Origin: Symbiodinium natans
Taxonomy: Eukaryota; Sar; Dinophyceae; Suessiales; Symbiodiniaceae
Assembly: GCA_905221605.1 (NCBI GenBank)
Contig: CAJNDS010002155.1
Coordinates: 184,001-248,000, forward strand
DNA: 64,000 nucleotides
Reading direction: 5' to 3'
Shown: piece after piece, positions 44,094-54,549 of the stretch
Numbering within the stretch: the first letter of the stretch is position 1
How the letters are laid out: each line of letters begins with the position of its first letter
Translations under genes and position numbers: made by a program
The notes under the pieces: generated by a model
Told to the model about the DNA's origin: nothing
Databases searched by the model: none
The model's input: the letters and a program-made list of their open reading frames with translations, nothing else

Positions 44094-44305
44094 CACAAGG
44101 AAGACGTCGCGGAATGCAGATACCATACTGGTTAGAAGTCCTCACTAAAAGATTTTATCCGCAGTATTGGGATCCTGACCACACCGCCCGTACCCGCACC
44201 CTAGGCCCACACTTCAAGTATGTCGAAATAGCTAGGGTCATTCGGGAGTCAGACAGTTCCGGGAGGGCGCCAAAGCGCGCAGCTGCATCGCGCGCACGGC
44301 CCTGA
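43926..44305 (+). pseudogene. LINE ORF2, C-terminal part
   Basis: The frame returns to that of the main ORF2 and reads RIPNTEVMRKAGYP, FTAAFKDRILAQGRRRGM and so on to the TGA at 44303-44305. The shift lies at a CCC run (about 43926-43928) and again equals one missing base. The last motif copy (DHTA) is near the end. No C-terminal zinc finger is seen. Confidence 0.75.
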
Positions 44306-44310
44306 CAAAA

Positions 44311-44323
44311 AAACCCAGTATTG
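44311..44323 (+). repeat. LINE target site duplication, right copy
   Basis: AAACCCAGTATTG follows the A tail. On the minus strand it reads CAATACTGGGTTT: the last codons of the host exon plus the first bases of its intron. Confidence 0.85.
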
Positions 44324-44431
44324 CTGAAAGCTATCAGCACCGGGTGGGTTGTCTGCAGCAAGTGTCATCTGGGGCCGGCACAGCTCGACGCAGCCCAAGA
44401 ACATCTCGCGCATGGATTCGGAGCGGATGCC
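44315..44431 (-). CDS. Host-gene exon at the LINE insertion point
   Basis: The acceptor TGTAAAGTTCAG is followed by exactly 39 codons reading GIRSESMREMFLGCVELCRP, then QMTLAADNPPGADSFQQYW. The donor is TGG|GTTTTTTTGTC in the present sequence and was TGG|GTTTAGGG before insertion. CCCTAAA lies on the far side of the LINE and TTTAGGG on the right (44448-44518). The gene is unknown; it may be the upstream part of the GHKL ATPase gene, which continues beyond the LINE on the same strand. Confidence 0.6.
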
Positions 44432-44447
44432 CTGAACTTTACAAAAT

Positions 44448-44518
44448 AGGGTTTAGGGTTTAGGATGGTTTAGGGTTTAGGGTTTAGGGTTTAGGGTTTA
44501 GGGTTTAGGGTTTAGGGA
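44448..44518. repeat. TTTAGGG array
   Basis: About nine units with one ATGG interruption; intron 3' side of the minus-strand exon at 44315-44431. Confidence 0.9.
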
Positions 44519-45243
44519 GCGCCGGCTTTACATTGAATTGAGGTGTATCGCAGCTGTGTACTTCTTCACGCCCCTTCTCCATCTCACGTGCACCAGGTCA
44601 TTTCTCAATGCCCACGCCTCCTCTCTTTCCCGTCGGATCGCTGCAACCTGCCCGAAGGGTGCCGCTGTAGAAAGTCAAGGAGGAACATGAGACCAGAAAC
44701 ACGAACTAAAGTCACTAGAGCTGGAAACGATGGTCCAGGCAGCAGCCCGCGAGAGGCTGTCAAGCTTCAGGCGGCAACTGAAAAATCACGATGGATGGGA
44801 AGTCCCTTCTTCGTGACATGAAGCTTTCGGGCCGGGGACTCCCAGTGTTCTCGCAGGCCCAGCCTGTTCGCGTGGTCCACTCCCCTGCACGCCAGGAAGT
44901 CCTGTTGGGCTGGTGTGGGGGGGCTGCTACGCGGAGATCCCAACCGCTACCCGTGAGCCGATTGGAGGTTTTTGAGGGCGAAGCATTTCTGCGCAATGTT
45001 TAGGACAAGAAATTATGGGCTTTCCGGCTGTTGGAAGGGAAGGGGACACTTCAGTTCCACCCGCCCGCCTGCATTTTCAGCCGAAAGGTCCGCTGTCAGT
45101 GTAGCCGCCGCTGGGTGAACGGGGGCGTCCTCAAGATTTCAATGCGACCCCTCTGTATGCTATATGGCTGTCTCATTCAACACTCGGCAGGTACTGTAAT
45201 GACTAGAGAGCCAAAGGGGTCTTAGAGCGCATGATCAAGAAAC

Positions 45244-45519
45244 ATGGAGATGTACCTATTGCTGGTACGTGCCCGGGCCTTCCGGGACTGGGAAGCAGGA
45301 TTCCATTTCCTGGACGGGATAGAAGATCTCAGAGCCGCACCTGCACCACTGTCTCGCCGGGTGGCGCCGGAGGAGCAAGCTCCTTGCGCACGCCGGGTGT
45401 TTGGGTCTTGCCGCCCCGTAGAACCAGGCTTGGAGGAGCGAAAAATCTTGCCACAGGAGGGCAAAGTATCGATTGCAGCGTTGCTTGCTTCCAGCATGCG
45501 AGGCATACGCCCAAAATAG
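45244..45519 (+). CDS. Open frame of 91 codons, hypothetical
   Basis: An ATG frame MEMYLLLVRARAFRDWEAG runs to a TAG. A 94-codon minus frame covers the same place, so the strand is uncertain. No domain recognised. CCCTAAA arrays begin right after it. Confidence 0.25.
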   Translation: MEMYLLLVRARAFRDWEAGFHFLDGIEDLRAAPAPLSRRVAPEEQAPCARRVFGSCRPVEPGLEERKILPQEGKVSIAALLASSMRGIRPK

Positions 45520-45608
45520 CCTTCAACCTTCTGCCTATGATTCTTGGAAACCCCCCACCCTAAACCCTAAACCCTAAAGCCCCAAACCCTAAACCCTAAA
45601 CCCTAAAC

Positions 45609-45726
45609 CCTCTGCGCCCCGCCCCACCATCGCCTCCCCCTGTGCCGAGTCCAAGCGCTTGGACTTCACTTTCGCCGCCTCGGCCAGCTTGGCCTCTGCA
45701 GCCTGGTCTAGCGCTTGAGGATTATC
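45609..45726 (-). CDS. Candidate exon, Ala/Lys/Glu-rich helix
   Basis: After ACATCCCAAG the minus strand reads DNPQALDQAAEAKLAEAAKV and KSKRLDSAQGEAMVGRG, then GAGG|GTTTAGGG. A clear coiled-coil type composition. It may be upstream in the same gene as 44315-44431. Unlike most exons, both plus-strand flanks are CCCTAAA. Confidence 0.55.
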
Positions 45727-45899
45727 CTTGGGATGTTCCCAAACCCTAAACCCTAAACCCTAAACCCTAAACCCCAAACCCCAAACCCTAAACCCTAAAC
45801 CCCAAACCCCAAACCCTAAACCCTAAACCCCTAAACTCCTGAACCAGGTTTTTTGGGTACGTGACGGTTCGGCATGGGCGCAAGATTCTGGGAGGCGGA

Positions 45900-46296
45900 G
45901 AGCAGGCTCCTAAGCTGCGCGTCGCAGCAACCTGCCTACGCCTGACGCGTATGCAAGTGCCCACCATGCCTGCCCGAAGCCGAATACATTTTGGGGGGAT
46001 TTTCTGGTAATAAGTTTAGGTGAGGGGTCGTCGGAGTTACCCTTTAGTCTTAGTGGTTCGAAGATCCGATTCTTGGAGTCCTGAAGGTCCTTTTTTTGAC
46101 GAAAAATGCTCTGGGTCCGGCCTCCAAGGCTGATTCGACCGACTCCTTCTCGGAGGTCAGGGCTGCCACCTTCCATTCCCCGTGGGCTCTCCGAGTCTCT
46201 GAATGCTTTTAGTGGGAGGAAGTCAAAGCAATTTGTGGGCGCTGTTGTTTTTGGTCTTTCACTCTCGCACAGGGGGAGGTGAAGAGTTGTTTTCAA
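45900..46296 (-). CDS. Open frame of about 128 codons, hypothetical
   Basis: A minus frame (FDFLPLKAFRDSESPRGM, IFRQKKDLQDSKNRIFEP) runs to a TAG without an ATG at its start. It is hydrophilic and plausible as an exon, with no domain. Splice borders not identified. Confidence 0.25.
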
Positions 46297-46419
46297 AGCA
46301 CACGCAGGTCATCAAAGGAGCCTCACACACGCACACGCTCACCGGCACACTGCACACGCTCCCACACTTTACTGGCGTCTCATCCACAGCACATTGGCAC
46401 ATCAGCGCAAGGCTATAAC

Positions 46420-49400
46420 TGCCCACTTCAATATATGCAGCCCTCCTGATTCATCAAGCGTCCGCCAAGGCCCCCAACCTACATCCTTTGGACCCGAGCG
46501 CAAGCGAATCCAACTTTGCAACGGTTTTGCGGTTTGGAGCTTTTCAGGTTCCATGGGCCCTTAGTATGGTCCCTTACCCTTGTTTAAAGAGATTTAGAGG
46601 GATCCGAGGTATGGGGCCCTTCTTATGTATAATGTGTAAAAGGGTTATGTAACAGAAGGGCCCATGCTTCGGATCCCCGAGTTTAGGGCTTATGCGGGCC
46701 TCCTCACGGAGGCGGGTGATCTCTGCTTCCTCTGCAGGGGGCGATGTTGGGGGGGCGTGCGCTGTTGGTTACATACCTCAGGATTTAAAGGGTGTTTAGG
46801 GTACTTAGGGTTTATTGGCTTAATTCGGGTTTAGGGCTACAATAGATGAGCCATCAACAAGTCAGGTGCACAGGGCTAAGCGCATCGGAACACCAAAATG
46901 AGCTCTCGAACGCTTGTAATGGTGATTCAGACTGAATGGAAGTTGTTGGACGTTCTGAGGCAGATGGTTGCGCATCCAGGCGACAGAGGTCCGGTCTCTG
47001 AGCTGAGGTCCGTTGCTTCTTGAAGCTGTGGCTTGCAAGGATCGAGGTCTATAGGGGGGCAAGGTCCCACATGACGCTGAAAGCCGAGTTCGAGCTGTGA
47101 ATGCGCCTTGCTGGCGAGGAGATCTTCGAGGCGCTGCGGCTGGGGCCCACCTCTGCATCAGGGCTTCAGTAGGTTGCATGATTTGGGTTGCATCAAATTA
47201 GCTAGCTGGGAGTGACCGACATGTCAAAGACACCCTCGGGCTGTTGGCCGACCTAAACCTAAACAAAGGACTCATGAGGAAACATGCAGATCAGCGCGCA
47301 AAAGCAGTTCCGCATGCAGGCACGAAGTGTCTCTCACAACACTTCACACTTTCGACCCCACAGATCAAGCGAATTCGAAGCGAAAAAAATGCAACCTGCA
47401 CAACAAGGTCAACCCAAGCCGCATGGATCCAACAACCACGGTGGTTTAGGTTGCAAGCTTGCCCAAAGGGTCTGCTTGTAGTACCGTTTTGGAATTCGAT
47501 ACCCCAAAACCCTATTGGTTGTTGGGTAGCTGCTTCCACAATGGTACTACAAACGGGCCCTCTGGGTTCTTAATTAGGGTTTGCCAACCGCCTCATTGCC
47601 TCACACCACACTGTAGCAGGGATGCGCAATCGGCATGCCACAGGTCCGCTTAGGGTTTAGGGTTTATAGGGTTTAGGGTTCAGGGGGCTGATACTGTAGG
47701 GGTTTACTTGAGTACATGCTTGAAGATTGAGGGTTTCCGGGTTCCAGGTCCCGGTCTGGAGGGCTCTTGACTGCGAGTCCTCACCAGAGGGTTCGCAAGA
47801 AGAGCCCTGACAATGGCCCGAGCCGTAGCAAGGTTTAGGCTTAAAGCAAAGGAAAGCCGGCACAAAAACGTCTTAAACTGAACTGCCCTTAGTTCCCGGA
47901 CACAACGCTCGTCATCCAAACAATGCGCCGTCAGAAATGATAACCTTGCCGCCCTGAAACACCCTGAGCCCCTGCTTGCTACTTGCCACTCCGTGTGGGT
48001 AGCTCAGTGCCAGGCACCCGAACTGAGCCGCCAAGACCTGGTGTACCCCGACATGGGCTGCAGTCAAGTCATCCTGAAAAATCCAACGGGCCCCTGTCAA
48101 GCAAACGTATCCTTACCCGATCAGACGCATATAAAGGCTCACACGCACGTGTGCCAATAAGCGAAAATCATCGACCCGAAACGAACGAACTTCATCATTG
48201 GCACCTGGAACACTGCCGAACCAGTCTCAGTATGTTTGAATGATCCAGTGGCCAAGAAGTGTGAACTACTGCAGCAACCCAGCGAGCCGCCTCGGCGATA
48301 TGTTGGCAGGCTTGGTGCCTGTGACCGACAGGAAGCACCAAAAACATGTTAGCTTAAACTGCTAAAGGTTTGGTTTCCAGGCACTCCGGTGCACCGGAGT
48401 ACATTTGATGGTGCCAATCTAGAAATCAGATGCATCCTTAAAAGCCCGACCAAGACACAACGTTCCGCAAGCTCCGAAAGGGGTCCCAGGATATCCACCC
48501 TAAGCCCATGTCAGAGCTTGTTGGGGCCAACTTGGCACCTAGATTTCTGCCCTCAAGCCTTATACACAGCCCAATATCTCAAAGTACCGGCGTAATGCCT
48601 CCACCCTTCACCGCAGTACGGGGCATGCCTTTCCCGCTCCTCATGGATAGTCTCAATCTGCAAAGGTCGAGACCTCATGGGCCATGCTGGTGAACATGCT
48701 GGAGTTTGTGACTGCCGGGTTCAGGTGGTATGTAGGGAGTTGGAGGCGCTCCCAATTGTTGTGAGCGAGCCTTTCGCTTGGTGGACCTGGAGGGTGCAGT
48801 AGTCATAGAGGGTCTATCAAGGCACCAGCCTAAGATTGCATTTCTGGCGCGACAGGCTGTCAAAGTGCTGCCCGAGAGGCGCGTGCTGCCTGGCCTCCGC
48901 AGCCTTCGCTGCGCTGGTGTCTGGGGAAGCCTCAACGCTAAATTTTTGACACCGTGCAGTGTCCAAAGCCACGAAACTGTATGAGGGCCCAGAGATAAGG
49001 CCAAGCATATGCAGCAAGCACCGAAACCAAAAGACCTGCCATTGGCCGAGCCCTGAGAATTAGATGCATGAAGCGCCTAAATGTCTCACTTCCGCTCATC
49101 TTCGGCCTGCGGGGCTGCAATCTGCGCGGGCGCGTCTGCAGTCTCGCCTGCTGGAACAGTGTCGTTTCAAGGCCATGCTCTGATGTCAAAAGTGTTCCTT
49201 GCACGAGTATAACGTGGCATGCATCGAACTGGTAAAGGTCAAGTCCACAATCATCACTGAAAACAGGTGTCGCATACCTGTTGGTTAGTCTCAGCTGCCC
49301 CCGACGCTGTGGCACTTAGCTGTGGCAATATTGCAAGGAGGCCTGGCTGGATCTTGCGACCAGGACATGGCTCCAACCTCGGACAATGGCTGCTCCGACT

Positions 49401-49480
49401 CTGCGAGGTTGACTGCTTCGATCATGATCGAATTGCCACAGGGAAGCCCCTAGTCCCTAACCCCTGTAGAAAGCCTCTAA
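46420..49480. other. Stretch without a firm gene
   Basis: Includes a TIR-like pair at 46560-46675 (CCATGGGCCCTTAGTATG and CAGAAGGGCCCATGC), a family V element (about 47478-47568), and open frames on both strands. Examples are minus 47704-47919 (VRELRAVQFKTFLCRLSF) and a two-sided open island at 48790-48930. None can be assigned. Confidence 0.35.
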
Positions 49481-49495
49481 CCTGAAGCTGACCGA

Positions 49496-49680
49496 ATGCT
49501 ACAAGTATCCCCTAACACCAAAGCTGATGTGTCTGAGGCCCCATCCAACTCCACCGTGCAAAGCGCGCGGAGCCAAACCGCCTTGCAGGTTGCAGAAGCC
49601 GTTGGGTCATTGGAGGGCAGGAAATCAAGAGGAGAGGCACGACGTGGCTCGAGATTTAAGCGTGGGAGATTGAGTGGGAC
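49496..49680. other. Exon-like island, strand unresolved
   Basis: The plus frame from an ATG reads MLQVSPNTKADVSEAPSNST and VQSARSQTALQVAEAV. A minus frame is open over the same length. A family II TIR element follows directly. Confidence 0.3.
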
Positions 49681-49772
49681 GTTCCCCCTTATACTAGAAG
49701 CCCTCATGCGGGATTACAATATGGGGTACTAATCCCTACTATGGACTGTTAGAAAAGGGAGGGAACATCCCC
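49676..49772. mobile_element. Small TIR element, family II
   Basis: GTGGGACGTTCCCCCTTATAC on the left and GGGAGGGAACATCCCC on the right, with the usual AAGCCCTCATGCGGGAT/ATGGACTGTTAG interior. A second diverged copy follows at 49812-49866. Confidence 0.65.
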
Positions 49773-50689
49773 ACCCTAAAACCCTAACTTAACCCCGGGA
49801 TTCTCCGAGGCGGGGGTACTATAATCCCCGTTAAGGACTGTTAGTTTAAAAAGTGAACCTCCCAAGAGATTTGGTTTGATAGCTTGCAAGGTCCGTGAGG
49901 GGCAGCTCCTAGCCTCTAAGTTGGAGGGGGCACCCCTTTGAAAGCTGAAGCAGGGTTTAGGGTTTAGGGTTTAGGGTTTAGGGTTTAGGGCAGCCACTCG
50001 TCAAGGATTTCCAAAACCTGCCCGTGCCAACGGACGAATGCAAGGGGTCTCGCATTTGTTCCGGTGCTCCAGAGCCATAGACGCTGGGCACAACTTGGGT
50101 GTTGCCCTTTCTGGGGGAATTCAAGTGGCAACTGGTTAAAAACATTCAAAGAGAGACCTGTACACCACACCTAGAATGACCTGGAATGGGTCACTCGATT
50201 CACAGCACTTTCACACCAATTCACGGCACTCTCACAATCTCTCACACATATTCACAGCACTGCCCAAAAATTGGACACTGCTATTCAGCTTGGCTCGTGC
50301 AGGTAATGTAATGCATACGCTTTCCTTGGCACTTCTTCAAAGTCGCATAAATTCTGGCACTGGCCAAAGTTGCTACAGATGGCCCCCCTGGGTTACGAAC
50401 AAACCCCCATAAACATAAAACCCTAAACCCCAAACCCCAAACCCTAAACCCTAAACCCTGACATCAGCGGACCTTCTCGTCTGCTGCTTGGCCAGCCATG
50501 CCAAGGCCTGCCTGATAAAGGGATTTTCCGAAAGTAGGGGTACCCTTTGGTTCCCAGAGTAAGGATTTGAGTATGTCATATGTGGGGGATATTAGGAGTA
50601 CCCCTCTTTTGGGAAACAACTAGCAGTTCACCAGAAGCGCCGACTTTGCCGCCTCTGAGGCTCCAGGGTTTACTGTGCATGCGGTGGGT

Positions 50690-50845
50690 AGGGCACTTGC
50701 GCACCTACCCTCCGCTTTGCCCAAGACCTCCTGCACTTGGGAGTCTCAGAGGCTGAGGGAGGTGGAGGAAAGGGCCCGAATCGCCGCAAACGCAGGCCTT
50801 CTCGCGAGCACCTGAGGGTTGACCTCCGCCTCCTTGCGCGAAACT
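50690..50845 (-). pseudogene. Candidate exon interrupted by one in-frame TGA
   Basis: The acceptor CTACCCCCTGCAG is followed by SRKEAEVNPQVLARRPAFAA and IRALSSTSLSL, then TGA (50746-50748), then DSQVQEVLGKAEG in the same frame. CGA to TGA would explain it. It could be a pseudo-exon or a splice site before the stop. The position downstream of the MscS exons on the same strand allows it to be part of that gene's C-terminal region, but this is inference. Confidence 0.4.
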
Positions 50846-51413
50846 GCAGGGGGTAGGCAGTGGGCTTCGGTCCCACTCTGGGAGCGACCGCTCTACCGGG
50901 GACGAATGGAACCCTAACAGGGTTTATGGTTCATATAGGAATTATTCATCGAGAAGGGGCTTATGTGTGATCTATAGTTTTTGGAAGCCTATATAACGAT
51001 CAGCATTTGGGATTATGGTCGCCATTCTTGCAGGAATCGACAATACATTGCTGCCAGCACAGGATGCCTGAGAGGTTACAGGCGCGACAACAAGGTTCGA
51101 GCGGTTTAGGTTTAGATTTTTTTCCCTCCTGCACAGCTGGGGCTTGGGGTTTAGGGTCTAGCGGCACGTTCACAGGCACACTTTCCGGGCATGGGCGCGA
51201 AGATTTGGAGTCGGTAGCTTGAACCCTAAGAAAACTTCCCTGCTTGCCTTGATGGGGCCCCTTTCATGTCCTGAATGAGGCAGTCGGACTACTGGCTCCT
51301 CTGTGGCTACGTGGGTATGCAGAATAAATATCCCAACGCTGGGGCACCTCAATCTTCTGCACAAACTATTCCTAAACCCTAAACCCTAAACCCTAAACCC
51401 CTAACCCCTAAAC

Positions 51414-51496
51414 CCAATCAATCGTAGGCAGCCGCGGGCCATGATCCGACACGCGCTTCTGATTTTTGCTGCGATCGTACTTGGGGGCGGCCGCTG
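51414..51496 (-). CDS. Candidate 83-nt exon with clean borders
   Basis: A textbook polypyrimidine tract and acceptor (CTTGCTTCCTTCTCCAG) lead into AAAPKYDRSKNQKRVSDHGP and RLPTIDW, then GATTGG|GTTTAGGG. It is one of the clearest cases in which the telomere-type array starts exactly at the donor. Unknown protein, basic and hydrophilic. Confidence 0.6.
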
Positions 51497-52318
51497 CTGG
51501 AGAAGGAAGCAAGGGCGTCAGTGGGCTTCCTCCGGAGGACTGAAGGGCTAAGCCTGGAAATATTTTCAGCTTGGGTTTAGATAGATACTAGAGAGTTTAG
51601 GGAAATTGAAAGTATAGGCTTCAGGGTGTTTTAGGAGGGTTGAGGGGCTGAGGGGTTTGGTGCACTTGTTACACAGAAGTTCTGGGAAACGTAGCCTCCG
51701 GCCCCGTCAACGCCCCGTCACCCTGAAATTCTATTCGAATTCCACCTGTATAGCGCCAGGAGTCTTCGGGCTGAAAAAGGACCGCAAGCCAAAAAGGTTC
51801 AATTTCACATCATGAATCAAGACATGTAGGACATACCTGGCACCGGTCAATTGAGGTACGCACCAGCCATACCCTTTTTTGGCATCTGGACTGCAGGAGC
51901 AATCAGCCAGACAAAAAACACCTAAGAAACCCTTAACTCGAACCCGGCCAGCCTATGCGACCTCCGAACTCTCGGATCCGCCGGCTCCTGTGAAGGGAAT
52001 GCATGCGCCCATATGAGTTTCGAATCGCTTGGGTCAAGTCGCCGACGCAAAGGGCGCAAAGGGGTATGGGCTGAGGGTTCACCTTGAGTTGCCGCAGAAG
52101 TTCATTAAATCCGATCTGCTCGCAGGGCGCAACCGCAATTACGTGGGGTTCGGGGGCTATGCCTTCACTGGGCTTAGCATTCCTTACTTGTCCAGCCCTT
52201 CATACAAGGCGAGCTTTTAGCCTGGGTTGAAGCAGAGGGTATACATTCTAGCCCCTAAGAAAGGTCCCAGCTGGCTTGCCGCACTCGACTGTTGACCTTG
52301 CATTCTCTCCTCTCTCAG

Positions 52319-52480
52319 TAGAACATTGGGGAAAGGCTATGGAACTCATCAGATCTAGTCTTCAGGTCATGATCGCCAAGCCGCACGTCGATGAGAAGCT
52401 TGCTCTGCTGGTTCAGAAAGCGATCCCCCTGAAGAGCTGCGGAGCTCTTGTCTATGTTATTGGCTCGTTGGGGGGAAGGC
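52319..52480 (+). CDS. Candidate plus-strand exon
   Basis: The acceptor CATTCTCTCCTCTCTCAG precedes a frame EHWGKAMELIRSSLQVMIAK and PHVDEKLALLVQKAIPL. Amphipathic helices, no family assigned. The frame stays open to 52623; the true 3' border is unknown. Confidence 0.4.
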
Positions 52481-53165
52481 TTAATTATTCCTCAGCCCTA
52501 CATCCGGTACTGAAGGTTGAGATGTTGCCGCTTGCCCAGTGTGGCATTCGTGTGGCCCGGTGGTGTATCGCATCCGTCCACAACAAGCATCTCTACTGGT
52601 CCAGGACTGCCTTTCTTACATAGATGTCCCTTTCTTGTGCGCCAAGGACATGCAAGAGAGCGGGCGAGCCTGCAGGGACTTCTCCATGTAGGCGCGGAGG
52701 AAGAATTGAGCTCCAAACTCGGACCTGGAACCGTGGTAGCAGCGTTTCCCTGGCTAACTTCGGGCACTCAACCTGGATGGGGCCATTCGGCCTGAAGTAT
52801 TCGGCCTGATAATCCCCATATTCAACCCGATAGAGGGCCTTTGTAAGGGGTTATGGGGTATAATAGCCCCATCCTGCAAAAACCTTGTAGTTGATGCGGC
52901 GCGCACATGGAATGCAACTCTTGGCCGCATGTCTTGAGCACTTGAGAGACTCGCTTTTGTCTGTGCTCGCTGGCACCCGAATGGCCTCAGCTCCCCCTGT
53001 CAGGATCATACGAACTGTACGACCCTGCTGAGCCCAGCAGCCTGTAGCATTGTTGAGGTCCTGTTGATTTCGGCCCTTTAATCATGTGGGCAAAGACTGA
53101 GCACGGGGCCATCCCGCGAATGCGAACTGTGGCTCGTAGATTTTGATGTGTCCTTCCGGGTACGT

Positions 53166-53657
53166 TCAGCGACACCTAAGCCCTAACTCGCAACAGCCCA
53201 AGGGTTGGGCTTCTACCTCCCTACACTTAGACATTCGATGCAACACCCAAGCTTCACTCAAATGATCTACTACGTCGAGACCATGCCAGTACGCCACACC
53301 ACCAAGGCCTCTGTTGGCAGTCCGTATCCTCAGCACCTCACACACATTTTGGCCACCCCCAAGCAGGCCAGCCACAATGCAGGGTAACAAGTTGGGACAC
53401 ATGATCTCGGACCTACTACGAATCGAGGTTTCTGACGGCTCTTTTGGAGCTCTACGCGACTTCTCAAGACCATCCATGGGGACCTCAACCCTTATAAAGG
53501 CCTTATAAGCCCCTCTTGGTATGCCAAACGCCTCAGGAAGCTTAAGGACCGGACGGAGGCTTTTTGCAGCACGAAGGGGTTGTTGCGGAGGTCCTCCTGG
53601 ACCGCATAGACCTGCAACGGATTTTAGGGGTTCGGGCTTATGGAACTTTCCCAGCAA
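53166..53657 (-). CDS. Open frame of 163 codons, hypothetical
   Basis: A minus frame including AFGIPRGAYKAFIRVEVP and YWHGLDVVDHLSEAW ends with TAG at 53166. No domain recognised, and a plus frame overlaps part of it. Its length is above background but this is weak evidence. Confidence 0.2.
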   Translation of the reverse strand: MLGKFHKPEPLKSVAGLCGPGGPPQQPLRAAKSLRPVLKLPEAFGIPRGAYKAFIRVEVPMDGLEKSRRAPKEPSETSIRSRSEIMCPNLLPCIVAGLLGGGQNVCEVLRIRTANRGLGGVAYWHGLDVVDHLSEAWVLHRMSKCREVEAQPLGCCELGLRCR

Positions 53658-54405
53658 GACAAAAACCGTCTGGCAGAGTGGCCCTTAGCAGCTATAGTCT
53701 GGCAGAGTGGCCCTTAGCAGGTATAGTTAGGTTGGGATGTTCCTGCTTATACTAAGGACTGATAAGCAGGGGGGGGGGGGGGGTGAGGGGCGGAGAGACC
53801 CACTTCTGAGAGCTCGAACTATTTTCAATGCCTGCCCCTTCCACCAGTCAACACACGCGAGTTAGCCTGGCTGCTAAGTAAGGAATGAAGGAATGAGGTA
53901 CCCTATATCATCCCTTAAAGGTTATAGAAATCAAAGGGCCCTTATATTCCCATTCCCTACGAAGAACCAGGGGGTAGCCCTGAGTCCGAAGTCCTTCCTT
54001 TTTGTGGGAGAGAAGTGTGCGGGGACTCGGCACATGCTCTGACAATGGTCTGTTCGCCTTTGAACTTGGGAATGATGGAAGCTGGAAAGGGATTTTGGGG
54101 TTCAGGGATTGACACCGGGCTTCAAAACCACGGGTCATATCCCAGCCATGTGAAAAATGTAAACACAGCTGCATGGTAAGAAATATGGGGCTGCTAGCCG
54201 CAAACCCTTTCGAAGGCCTAAGCCCTATACAAGTTGGCGAACCATGATCGAACATCGCTACTTGAGGCCGGCGCAAGCTCGGCTAATCTGGAGGGGTCAT
54301 CGAACGTAACCACCTTGCGGGAATGCCACGGCTTTGGCGCTTCAAGGCTTTTGTGTAGCGGTTCCCTGCAACCCTATCTAGACACTCCTAAACAGACACA
54401 TCTAC

Positions 54406-54549
54406 CCTTGGCCAAGTGGCAAGCTGCTTCTGACACACCCGGAACCGCTTGTTGGTCTTGTCGATGACCGTGCCGTCCAGAATCCGCCGGTTGGGGACAG
54501 TGACACGCGTCCCGTCGTAGCCGTTCACCGTCGTATTGAACCACCCCAC
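54406..54549 (-). CDS. MscS-family channel exon: beta domain
   Basis: The acceptor CTGAAGCCAG is followed by exactly 48 codons reading VGWFNTTVNGYDGTRVTVPN and RRILDGTVIDKTNKRFRV. This is the MscS beta domain signature (T-x-x-x-x-x-DG-x-x-V-x-V/I-PN). It joins the upstream exon ending GVVSE without loss of frame to give GVVSEVGWFNTT. The donor is CCAAGG|GTAGATG. MscS proteins are tension-gated ion channels of plasma or organelle membranes. Confidence 0.75.

Larger units (their letters stand above)
38059..44188 (+). repeat. Dispersed sense-strand motif GACCACACCGC within the LINE
   Basis: The 9-mer CCACACCGC occurs 18 times exactly: 38059, 38431, 39355, 39589 and 39685, plus 13 copies preceded by GA and starting at 38266, 38756, 39128, 40138, 40609, 41150, 41720, 41858, 42641, 43172, 43484, 43634 and 44177. 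Near copies lie at 38923, 39836, 40494, 42221, 42329 and 43280; 40308 looks like a 2-nt deletion form. I found none on the opposite strand or outside the element. Confidence 0.9.
37996..44310 (+). mobile_element. Non-LTR retrotransposon (LINE), full length, two-ORF
   Basis: The 6315-bp element is bounded by a 13-bp target duplication. The 5' UTR is about 106 nt. ORF1 is followed after 15 nt by ORF2 with endonuclease, RNase H and reverse transcriptase. The ORF2 stop is followed by one C and a short A tail (4-7 A), so there is almost no 3' UTR. It lies antisense to the minus-strand host gene. Base composition and codon use differ from the surrounding repeats, and no telomere-type repeats occur inside. 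Two frameshifts make this copy inactive unless they are sequencing errors. Confidence 0.9.

Noticed and set aside
37996-44310. LTR retrotransposon or virus
   Set aside because: No terminal repeats, protease or integrase. The endonuclease type, A tail and short target duplication identify a LINE.
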